The notes beneath the pieces were generated by a model, which ran no database searches, was not told the DNA's origin, and worked only from the letters and a program-made list of their open reading frames with translations. Below are positions 55,229 to 62,153 of a stretch of DNA of 64,000 bases, piece by piece; within the stretch, counting starts at the first letter, position 1, and the number at the start of each line of letters is the position of its first letter. The stretch is from Streptomyces sp. ACA25 (lineage in GTDB: Bacteria > Actinomycetota > Actinomycetes > Streptomycetales > Streptomycetaceae). The DNA is taken from assembly GCF_028200735.1 (NCBI RefSeq), contig NZ_JAQKPV010000001.1, forward strand, positions 248,001 through 312,000, in the 5' to 3' direction. The position numbers and the translations under genes were made by a program.

Positions 55229-55678
55229 TCACTTGGCCGGGTTGACCTCGACGCCGACCTTGGCGACGACCTCGGGGTGCAGCCGGACCGAGACGCGGTG
55301 CGCGCCCAGGCTCTTGATCGGCTGCGCGACCTCGATGCGGCGCTTGTCGATGGCAGGCCCGCCGGCGTCCTTCACCGCGGTCGCGATGTCGGACGGGGTC
55401 ACCGCGCCGAAGAGGCGACCGCCGGAACCGGCGCGCACCTTCAGACGGACAGTGACACCCTCGAGCCGGCCCTTGACCTCGTTGGCCTGCTCGATCGTGG
55501 CGATCTCGCGGATCTTGCGGCCGCGACGGATCTGCTCGACGTCCTTCTCTCCGCCCTTGGTCCAGCGGATGGCCACACCGCGGGGGAGAAGGTAGTTGCG
55601 GGCGTACCCGTCCTTCACCTCGACGACATCACCGGCAGTACCGAGGCCGGAGACCTCGCCGGTCAGGATGATCTTCAT
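55229..55678 (-). CDS. rplI: 50S ribosomal protein L9
   Basis: A 149-residue L9, with the family start [30 protein letters not shown] and a long connecting helix ([15 protein letters not shown]) to a C-terminal RNA-binding domain. L9 bridges ribosomes at the base of the L1 stalk and helps keep reading frame. It is the last gene of the rpsF-ssb-rpsR-rplI operon; its ATG is 19 bp after the rpsR stop. Confidence 0.98.
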   Translation of the reverse strand: MKIILTGEVSGLGTAGDVVEVKDGYARNYLLPRGVAIRWTKGGEKDVEQIRRGRKIREIATIEQANEVKGRLEGVTVRLKVRAGSGGRLFGAVTPSDIATAVKDAGGPAIDKRRIEVAQPIKSLGAHRVSVRLHPEVVAKVGVEVNPAK

Positions 55679-55697
55679 GTGTGCGTCACCCTTTCCT

Positions 55698-55934
55698 TCA
55701 GCGAGCGGTCGAGGTGTAGGGCAGCAGAGCCATCTCGCGGCTGTTCTTGACAGCCGTGGCGACGTCCCGCTGGTGCTGGGTGCAGTTGCCGGTCACCCGG
55801 CGGGCACGGATCTTGCCACGGTCGGAAATGAACTTCCGCAGCAGGTTCGTGTCCTTGTAGTCGACGTAGGAGATCTTCTCCTTGCAGAACACGCAAACCT
55901 TCTTCTTCGGCTTGCGAGCCGGCGGCTTCGCCAT
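55698..55934 (-). CDS. rpsR: 30S ribosomal protein S18 (zinc-type)
   Basis: A 78-residue S18. Cys14, Cys17 (CVFC), Cys51 and His54 (NCTQH) make this the zinc-binding (C+) form; actinobacteria often keep a cysteine-free (C-) paralogue elsewhere under Zur control for zinc shortage. S18 pairs with S6 on the 30S platform. It lies between ssb and rplI in the operon. Confidence 0.97.
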   Translation of the reverse strand: MAKPPARKPKKKVCVFCKEKISYVDYKDTNLLRKFISDRGKIRARRVTGNCTQHQRDVATAVKNSREMALLPYTSTAR

Positions 55935-55979
55935 GTCTCTCTCCAGTGATGTTCAAGAAGTATGTGCTGATGAGCCCGC

Positions 55980-56579
55980 TCAGAAGGGGGGCTCGTCCGA
56001 GTAGCCGCCGGAGCCACCGCCGGGACCTCCGCCCCAGCCACCACCACCGCCGCCGCCCTGCTGCCCGCCACCTGCCGGAGCGCTCGAGGCCCACGGGTCG
56101 CCGGCCGGTCCGCCGCCCTGCTGGCCGCCACCGGGGCCGCCGCCCCAGTTGCCGCCCGCCTGACCGCCGGCCTGACCGCCGCCCCCGAAGCCGCCGCCCT
56201 GCGCTCCGCCACGGCCCGCGGTCTTGGTGACCTTGGCTGTGGCACTGCGCAGGCTGGCGCCGACCTCGTCCACGTCGAGCTCGTAGACCGTGCGCTTGAT
56301 GCCCTCGCGGTCCTCGTACGACCGCTGCTTGAGGCGGCCCTGGACGATGACGCGGGTGCCCTTGGTGAGGGACTCCGCGACGTTCTCCGCCGCCTGCCGC
56401 CAGACCGAGCAGGTGAGGAACAGGCTCTCGCCGTCCCGCCACTCGCTCGTCTGACGGTCGAAGACGCGGGGGGTGGACGCTACGCGGAACTTAGCGACCG
56501 CCGCACCGGAGGGGGTGAAGCGCAGCTCGGGGTCGTCGACGAGATTGCCGACGACCGTGATGACGGTCTCGCCTGCCAT
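55980..56579 (-). CDS. ssb: Single-stranded DNA-binding protein
   Basis: A 199-residue SSB. An N-terminal OB fold (about 1-110, starting [20 protein letters not shown]) is followed by a long Gly/Gln-rich linker and the acidic partner-recruiting tail ending DEPPF. The tail binds many repair and replication proteins. The Gly-rich linker is typical of Streptomyces. It lies in the conserved rpsF-ssb-rpsR-rplI order. Confidence 0.97.
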   Translation of the reverse strand: MAGETVITVVGNLVDDPELRFTPSGAAVAKFRVASTPRVFDRQTSEWRDGESLFLTCSVWRQAAENVAESLTKGTRVIVQGRLKQRSYEDREGIKRTVYELDVDEVGASLRSATAKVTKTAGRGGAQGGGFGGGGQAGGQAGGNWGGGPGGGQQGGGPAGDPWASSAPAGGGQQGGGGGGGWGGGPGGGSGGYSDEPPF

Positions 56580-56663
56580 GGGTGAACCTCTCGGCGGGTG
56601 TTAACTGCTGGTGCTGCGATGATTGCGTGCGCCTCTGACAGCGCTACTCGGCGTCCCGGGACC

Positions 56664-56954
56664 TCAGTGGGTCGAGGGACGAAGGACCTTGGTCCGCAGA
56701 ATCGACTCGTTCAGGTTCATCTGACGGTCGAGTTCCTTCACGACCGCCGGCTCCGCCTGGAGGTCGATCACGGAGTAGATGCCCTCAGGCTTCTTGTTGA
56801 TCTCGTACGAGAGACGACGACGGCCCCAGGTGTCGACCTTCTCGACCTTCCCGTCGCCCTCACGGACAACAGAAAGGAAGTTCTCGATCAGCGGGGAGAC
56901 AGCTCGCTCCTCGAGATCGGGGTCGAGGATGACCATCACCTCGTAGTGACGCAT
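56664..56954 (-). CDS. rpsF: 30S ribosomal protein S6
   Basis: A 96-residue S6, with [19 protein letters not shown] at its start and the [13 protein letters not shown] strand. It heads the rpsF-ssb-rpsR-rplI operon and binds S18. The ATG at 56954 has GGAGG nine bases upstream and gives the family N terminus. A small stem-loop in its leader (56983-57001) may act in autoregulation. Confidence 0.97.
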   Translation of the reverse strand: MRHYEVMVILDPDLEERAVSPLIENFLSVVREGDGKVEKVDTWGRRRLSYEINKKPEGIYSVIDLQAEPAVVKELDRQMNLNESILRTKVLRPSTH

Positions 56955-56982
56955 GTAGAACCCACCTCCTCTGGACTCAGCG

Positions 56983-57001
56983 GCCACGGACGATCCGTGG
57001 C
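56983..57001 (-). promoter_or_regulatory. Stem-loop in the rpsF leader
   Basis: GCCACGGA, a 3-base loop and TCCGTGGC form an 8-bp stem 29 bp before the rpsF start. In many bacteria the S6-S18 complex binds a leader RNA to control this operon. I do not see the full known motif, so this is only a candidate. Confidence 0.35.
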
Positions 57002-57186
57002 AGGAGGGTCGTGATGCGGTCCGCACCCGTGCGGCACGTGCCGGGGCCTGAGGCCCGTGCCGTGAGGCACGACGGCACGGTGACACGGAGCGGACGGTTC
57101 AGCCTACCTGGCACAACGCTCCCGGTTGAAATCCGGCCGGAGGAGGCACAGGCTGTGAGAGAAGGCTCATGCCCAGGAGGTGCCTC

Positions 57187-57486
57187 ATGGCACACACCAC
57201 GCAGCAAGGACGTCTCTCCTTCCTCAACACCGACGGCAACCCGCACCCGCTGGAGAACGCGCTGGCCGCCGGCACCCTGCTGCTCGGAGCGGTGGCGCTG
57301 TTCGCCGCGGCGTTTCCCGGCCTCTACCTGCTCGCCTCATGGGTCGGTCTGGCGGGCATCGTCACAGGAGCATGGGGACAGCTGGTCTCGGCCACCACCG
57401 CCGAACGTTTCGTGCTGGTGATCGGCCTCGGCGCCTCGGCGCTCGCGTTCTACCTCGGGATGGCCAACGGCGGCCTGTTCGGTTAG
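57187..57486 (+). CDS. Small conserved membrane protein
   Basis: A 99-residue protein with three membrane helices (LAAGTLLLGAVALFAAAF, LYLLASWVGLAGIVTGAW and FVLVIGLGASALAFYLG) and a short soluble N terminus. Homologues occur in Streptomyces in the same place between rpsF and femX. AGGAGG lies six bases before the ATG. Function unknown. Confidence 0.82.
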   Translation: MAHTTQQGRLSFLNTDGNPHPLENALAAGTLLLGAVALFAAAFPGLYLLASWVGLAGIVTGAWGQLVSATTAERFVLVIGLGASALAFYLGMANGGLFG

Positions 57487-57605
57487 CCGGTTAGCTCCCG
57501 GCAGCCGGCCGGGTCCCGGTGTGCCGGGTTCGGCAGACAAGGGGGCCGCACTCCCGCAGTAGGCTTCGCGCAGACCTGCGAACGCCCGCCGGAGGAGCGC
57601 CCCGT

Positions 57606-58724
57606 ATGAGCCTGACCCTGAGGACGATCAGTCGCGAGCAGCATCTGGCGTTCATCCGCTCGCTGCCCTCGGCCAGCCACATGCAGGTCCCGGCCTGGGC
57701 GGACGTGAAGTCGGAATGGCGGTCGGAGTCCCTGGGCTGGTACGACAGCTACGAGAAGCTCGTCGGGGTGGGCCTGGTCCTGTACCGGCAGCTGCCCAAG
57801 GTGAAGCGCTACCTGGCCTACCTGCCCGAGGGGCCGGTGATCAACTGGTACGCGCCGAACCTGGAGGACTGGCTGCGCCCGATGCTGGCGCACCTGCGGC
57901 AGCAGGGTGCGTTCTCGGTGAAGATGGGCCCGCCGGTGGTGATCCGCCGCTGGGACGCCAGGGCGATCAAGGCAGGCATCCAGAATCCCGAGGTCAAGCG
58001 GCTCCGGGAGGTCGAGGCGACGGAGCTGGAGCCGCGGGCTTACGAGGTGGCGGACCGGCTGCGGCGGATGGGCTGGCAGCAGGGTGAGGACGGCGGCGCG
58101 GGCTTCGGTGACGTGCAGCCGCGGTACGTCTTCCAGATTCCGCTGAAGGATCGCTCGCTGGAGGAGGTCCACAAGGGCTTCAACCAGCTGTGGCGGCGGA
58201 ACATCAAGAAGGCGGAGAAGGCGGGGGTGGAGGTCTCCCGCGGCGGTTTCGAGGACCTGCCGGTGTGGCAGGAGCTGTATGAGGTCACCGCGGAGCGGGA
58301 CAAGTTCCGCCCGCGTCCGCTGGGCTATTTCCAGCAGATGTGGAAGGCGCTGAACTCCGAGGACCCGGACCGGATGCGCCTGTACTTCGCCCGGCACGAG
58401 GGGGAGGTGGTCGCCGCGGCGACGATGCTGATCGTCGGCGGTCACGTCTGGTACTCCTACGGCGCCTCGGCGAATCACAAGCGGGAGGTGCGTCCCTCGA
58501 ACGCGATGCAGTGGCAGATGCTGCGGGACGCGCACGCGCTGGGGGCCGAGGTCTACGACCTGCGGGGCATCGGGGACTCGCTGGAGGACACGGACCCGCT
58601 CTTCGGGTTGATCCAGTTCAAGGTCGGAACCGGTGGCGAAGCCGCCGAATACCTGGGCGAGTGGGACTTCCCGCTCAATAAGCTGTTGCACAAGGCGCTC
58701 GACATCTACATGTCGCGGCGCTGA
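57606..58724 (+). CDS. FemX/FemAB-type peptidyltransferase
   Basis: A 372-residue FemAB-family aminoacyltransferase. Two GNAT-like halves are joined by a helical arm (HKGFNQLWRRNIKKAEKAGV); FYARHEGEVVAAATMLIV and the DLRGIGDSLEDTDPLFGL motif fit the family. FemX adds the first amino acid to the interpeptide bridge of peptidoglycan precursor lipid II; in Streptomyces this is glycine, charged on tRNA. The next gene is alanine racemase-like. ATG 57606 gives MSLTLRTISREQH. Confidence 0.93.
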   Translation: MSLTLRTISREQHLAFIRSLPSASHMQVPAWADVKSEWRSESLGWYDSYEKLVGVGLVLYRQLPKVKRYLAYLPEGPVINWYAPNLEDWLRPMLAHLRQQGAFSVKMGPPVVIRRWDARAIKAGIQNPEVKRLREVEATELEPRAYEVADRLRRMGWQQGEDGGAGFGDVQPRYVFQIPLKDRSLEEVHKGFNQLWRRNIKKAEKAGVEVSRGGFEDLPVWQELYEVTAERDKFRPRPLGYFQQMWKALNSEDPDRMRLYFARHEGEVVAAATMLIVGGHVWYSYGASANHKREVRPSNAMQWQMLRDAHALGAEVYDLRGIGDSLEDTDPLFGLIQFKVGTGGEAAEYLGEWDFPLNKLLHKALDIYMSRR

Positions 58725-58804
58725 CCCCCACGCCCCTCACGTCCGCTCACTCCCGGGCGGACGCCGGCAGCAGAACTGCGACTGCAGAAAGGTTCACATC
58801 GGCC

Positions 58805-59836
58805 ATGGCGCTCACCCTTTATGTCGACACCCAACGCTGGCGGGCGCACCTGCGGTCGATGCTTGCGGACTTCCCCGGACTGGTGCCCGTCTGCAAGGGC
58901 AACGGTTACGGCTTCGGTCACGACCGGCTCGCGGAGGAGGTCGCACGGCTCGAGGTGGACATGCTGGCTGTCGGCACCACCTACGAGGCGGCCGCGATGC
59001 GGGACCGGTTCAGCGGGGATCTGCTGGTGCTGACGCCGTACCGCCGGGGCGAGGAGCCCGTTCCGCTGCCGGACCGGGTGGTGCGGACGGCGTCGTCGGT
59101 CGACGGCGTGTACGGGCTCGTGGGCGCCCGGGTGGTCGTCGAGGTGATGAGCACCATGAAGCGGCACGGCGTGACCCCGGGCGAGCTCGGGAAGCTGCGG
59201 ACCGCACTGGAGGAGGTGCGGCTGGAGGGTTTCGCCCTGCATCTGCCGCTGGACCGCACCGACGGTACGGACGCGGTGGAGGAGGTCATCGGCTGGATGG
59301 ACCGGCTGCGGGCCGCCAGAATGCCGCTGGACACCATGTTCGTCAGCCATCTGACCGCCGCGGAGCTGGCCAGGCTGCGCCAGCAGTTCCCGCAGACCCG
59401 GTTCCGGGCGCGGATCGGCACCCGGCTGTGGCTGGGTGATCACGAGGCGACGGAGTACCGGGGCGTCGTGCTGGACGTGACCCCGGTGGTGAAGGGGGAC
59501 CGTTTCGGCTATCGGCAGCAGAAGGCCGTGGGGGACGGCTGGCTCGCGGTGGTGGCCGGGGGGACGTCGCACGGCGTGGGCCTGGAGGCCCCGAAGGCGC
59601 TGCACGGGATGACCTCGCGCGCCAAGGGCGTGGCGCGGGCCGGCCTGGCCACGGTGAACCGCAACCTGTCGCCGTACATGTGGGACGGCAAGCAGCGCTG
59701 GTTCGCCGAGCCGCCACACATGCAGGTCTCGATCCTGTTCGTGCCGGCCGAGGCGAAGGAACCGCAGGTGGGGGATGAGATGAAGGCCACCTTGCGGAAC
59801 ACCACCACGCAGTACGACCGGCTCATCGAGTACTGA
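58805..59836 (+). CDS. Alanine racemase-like PLP enzyme
   Basis: A 343-residue fold type III PLP protein. The pyridoxal lysine is in VCKGNGYGFGH, and an N-terminal TIM-barrel followed by a beta domain matches alanine racemases. The tyrosine partner of the racemase reaction and other active-site residues are not clearly identifiable, so it may be a distant or non-racemizing homologue. In Streptomyces this gene sits next to femX, and it may supply or modify an amino acid for wall cross-bridges. Expressed as the last of the femX operon, ending in a bidirectional terminator. Confidence 0.85.
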   Translation: MALTLYVDTQRWRAHLRSMLADFPGLVPVCKGNGYGFGHDRLAEEVARLEVDMLAVGTTYEAAAMRDRFSGDLLVLTPYRRGEEPVPLPDRVVRTASSVDGVYGLVGARVVVEVMSTMKRHGVTPGELGKLRTALEEVRLEGFALHLPLDRTDGTDAVEEVIGWMDRLRAARMPLDTMFVSHLTAAELARLRQQFPQTRFRARIGTRLWLGDHEATEYRGVVLDVTPVVKGDRFGYRQQKAVGDGWLAVVAGGTSHGVGLEAPKALHGMTSRAKGVARAGLATVNRNLSPYMWDGKQRWFAEPPHMQVSILFVPAEAKEPQVGDEMKATLRNTTTQYDRLIEY

Positions 59837-59860
59837 GCCGGGTGCCGTTTCCGGCAGCAG

Positions 59861-59900
59861 CAGGGCCCCGCCGCCCCCTGACAGGGGGCTCGGGGCCCTG
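59861..59900. terminator. Bidirectional terminator between alr-like and ino1 genes
   Basis: CAGGGCCCCG (59861-59870) pairs with CGGGGCCCTG (59891-59900), and CCCCCTG-A-CAGGGGG (59874-59888) forms an inner stem. It separates convergent genes (alr-like ends 59836, ino1 ends 59931). Confidence 0.85.
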
Positions 59901-59930
59901 ATCCGGGTAACGGCGCCGGACGGGCTGTGC

Positions 59931-61013
59931 TCAGCGCTCGATCTCGCCGCTGATGAACTTCTCCACGCTCTCGCGCGCAGCGTCGTCGAAGTACTGCACG
60001 GGCGGGGACTTCATGAAGTACGAGGAGGCGGAGAGGATCGGTCCGCCGATGCCGCGGTCCTTGGCGATCTTCGCGGCCCGCAGGGCGTCGATGATGACGC
60101 CGGCCGAGTTCGGGGAGTCCCACACCTCGAGCTTGTACTCCAGGCTCAGCGGGGCGTCACCGAACGCCCGGCCCTCGAGCCGGACGTAGGCCCACTTGCG
60201 GTCGTCGAGCCAGGCGACGTAGTCGGAGGGGCCGATGTGGACATTGTCGGCGCCCAGGTCCCGGTCGGGGATCTGGGAGGTGACCGCCTGGGTCTTGGAG
60301 ATCTTCTTGGACTCCAGCCGGTCCCGCTCCAGCATGTTCTTGAAGTCCATGTTGCCGCCGACGTTCAGCTGCATGGTGCGGTCCAGCACCACGCCGCGGT
60401 CCTCGAACAGCTTGGCCATCACGCGGTGCGTGATGGTGGCGCCGACCTGCGACTTGATGTCGTCGCCGATGATCGGGACGCCGGCCTCGGTGAACTTGTC
60501 GGCCCACTCCTTGGTGCCCGCGATGAAGACCGGCAGCGCGTTGACGAAGGCGACGCCGGCGTCGATGGCGCACTGGGCGTAGTACTTCGCGGCGGCCTCG
60601 GAACCGACCGGCATGTAGCAGACCAGGACGTCGGCCCGGGTGTCCCGGAGGATCTGGGTGACGTCAACGGCCGGCTCGTCCGACTCGACGATGGTCTCGC
60701 GGTAGTAGCGGCCCAGTCCGTCGTGCGTCTCACCGCGCTGAACGGTCACATTGGACGGCGGGACGTCACAGAGCTTGATGGTGTTGTTCTCGCTGGCGCC
60801 GATGGCCTCGGCAAGGTCGATGCCGACCTTCTTGGCGTCGACGTCGAAGGCGGCCACGAACTCGATGTCCGAGACGTGGTACTCGCCGAACCGCACATGC
60901 ATGAGACCCGGGACCCTGCCGTCCGGGTCGGCGTCCTTGTAGTACTCGACGCCCTGTACCAGCGAGGCGGCGCAGTTTCCTACGCCGGCGATGGCTACGC
61001 GAACCGAACCCAT
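59931..61013 (-). CDS. ino1: Inositol-3-phosphate synthase
   Basis: A 360-residue NAD-dependent enzyme converting glucose-6-phosphate to inositol-3-phosphate. It starts [22 protein letters not shown], has [32 protein letters not shown] and the DIK-type active-site lysines of the bacterial class. The product feeds mycothiol, phosphatidylinositol and PIMs. The PadR gene lies 52 bp upstream on the same strand, so its product probably controls it. Confidence 0.95.
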   Translation of the reverse strand: MGSVRVAIAGVGNCAASLVQGVEYYKDADPDGRVPGLMHVRFGEYHVSDIEFVAAFDVDAKKVGIDLAEAIGASENNTIKLCDVPPSNVTVQRGETHDGLGRYYRETIVESDEPAVDVTQILRDTRADVLVCYMPVGSEAAAKYYAQCAIDAGVAFVNALPVFIAGTKEWADKFTEAGVPIIGDDIKSQVGATITHRVMAKLFEDRGVVLDRTMQLNVGGNMDFKNMLERDRLESKKISKTQAVTSQIPDRDLGADNVHIGPSDYVAWLDDRKWAYVRLEGRAFGDAPLSLEYKLEVWDSPNSAGVIIDALRAAKIAKDRGIGGPILSASSYFMKSPPVQYFDDAARESVEKFISGEIER

Positions 61014-61065
61014 TCCGGTTGCTCCCTAGGTCTTCTCGGTCGAGACCCCGCGTGCTCGCGGGACC

Positions 61066-61698
61066 TCAGGTGGTGGTGTCGTCGGACTGATCCGGCCGGG
61101 GGTTCCCCCGGTCGCGCCCTTCCCGCTCGCTCTCGATGAGCTCGTTGAGCCAGCGGACTTCGCGCTCCACGGACTCCATGCCGTGGCGCTGCAGCTCCAG
61201 CGTGTAGTCGTCCAGCTTTTCGCGGGTCCGGGCCAAGGAGGCGCGCATCTTGTCGAGACGCTCCTCCAAGCGGCTGCGGCGGCCCTCCAGGACCCGCATC
61301 CGCACGTCCCTGGTGGTCTGGCCGAAGAAGGCGAAGCGAACACCGAAGTGTTCGTCCTCCCAGGTGTCGGGGCCGGTCTGGGCCAGGAGCTCCTCGAAGC
61401 GTTCCTTGCCCTCCGCGGTGAGCCGGTAGACGATCTTGGCCCGGCGCCCGGACAGCGGAGCGGCCAGCGGATCACTCGGAGGGCTGCTCGGCTCCTCGGC
61501 CAACCATCCCTGCCCGACGAGCGTCTTCAGGCACGGATACAGCGAGCCGTAACTGAACGCCCGGAAGACCCCGAGCGAGGTATTGAGCCGTTTCCGCAGC
61601 TCGTAACCGTGCATCGGTGCCTCACGGAGGAGGCCGAGAACGGCGAACTCCAGAATGCCGGAGCGTCGGCTCACGGGCGCGGCCACCTCCGTCCTCAT
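61066..61698 (-). CDS. PadR-family transcriptional regulator
   Basis: A 210-residue regulator with a PadR winged helix (about 12-110: FAVLGLLREAPMHGYELRKRL, SLYPCLKTLVGQGWL) and a C-terminal helical dimerisation region (EERLDKMRASLARTREKLDDY, then HGMESVEREVRWLNELI). It is transcribed with ino1. A four-copy site array and a dyad upstream of its ATG (61743-61809) are the expected operator, so it likely represses itself and ino1. The inducer is unknown. Confidence 0.92.
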   Translation of the reverse strand: MRTEVAAPVSRRSGILEFAVLGLLREAPMHGYELRKRLNTSLGVFRAFSYGSLYPCLKTLVGQGWLAEEPSSPPSDPLAAPLSGRRAKIVYRLTAEGKERFEELLAQTGPDTWEDEHFGVRFAFFGQTTRDVRMRVLEGRRSRLEERLDKMRASLARTREKLDDYTLELQRHGMESVEREVRWLNELIESEREGRDRGNPRPDQSDDTTT

Positions 61699-61742
61699 CT
61701 GTGTGCCTTGCCTGTCCCTGTCACGTATCGCTTCACTGCATG

Positions 61743-61809
61743 GAGCCGATGTAAATGAGCTGATGTAATGAGCTGATGTACTCAGCTGATGTATCGACTC
61801 GATACATCA
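61743..61809. promoter_or_regulatory. Iterated PadR operator array
   Basis: Four copies of GAGCTGATGTA (or CAGC/GAGCC variants) lie at 61743-61753, 61757-61767, 61770-61780 and 61783-61793, 13-14 bp apart. The last runs into the perfect dyad TGATGTATCGA-C-TCGATACATCA (61787-61809). All lie 45-111 bp upstream of the PadR start at 61698. A PadR dimer should bind the dyad and could spread over the repeats. Confidence 0.8.
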
Positions 61810-61964
61810 GAACGATAGATCGCCGTCGCCGGAACAGCAAGCGCGACCACTGTGATCGGGGTCACATCCCCGCTCACCCGAACAATCACGCCCGGATTGC
61901 CCGTCATGGCAGAAAATGACGCATTTTGACCCTGAGTAGTCTGTCCCCGTGCAGAACATCACCG

Positions 61965-61991
61965 GGAACCATGCGGCGAAGCCCGACGTCT
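61965..61991 (+). promoter_or_regulatory. Putative ECF (SigE-like) promoter of the PBP gene
   Basis: GGAAC (61965-61969) and CGTCT (61987-61991) are separated by 17 bases, matching the SigE-type promoter of Streptomyces (GGAAC-N16/17-CGTCT). SigE responds to cell-envelope stress. The site is 163 bp upstream of the PBP start, so the leader would be long. This is inferred by eye. Confidence 0.5.
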
Positions 61992-62108
61992 TTGCTCCTG
62001 GTGACGTGCGCCCGGGCTCCTGCGCGGGTCGCGCACCCGGGGGATGGAAGCTGCCACACATGGCACCAGAAGTAGAAGCTGTCGCCTGCAGGCGCCCGAT
62101 GGGGGCCC

Positions 62109-62130
62109 TTCCCAGCCACCGGGCTGGGAA
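62109..62130 (+). promoter_or_regulatory. Leader hairpin before the PBP gene
   Basis: TTCCCAGCC-ACCG-GGCTGGGAA has perfect 9-bp arms and a 4-base loop. It ends 23 bp before the ATG, just upstream of the GAGGAG ribosome site. It may affect translation of the PBP. Confidence 0.5.
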
Positions 62131-62153
62131 ATCGCCCGAGGAGTAGCTGTCCC

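Noticed and set aside
61930..62150. Possible c-di-AMP (ydaO-type) riboswitch before the PBP gene
   Set aside because: The conserved ydaO core is not found; only a simple 9-bp hairpin is clear.
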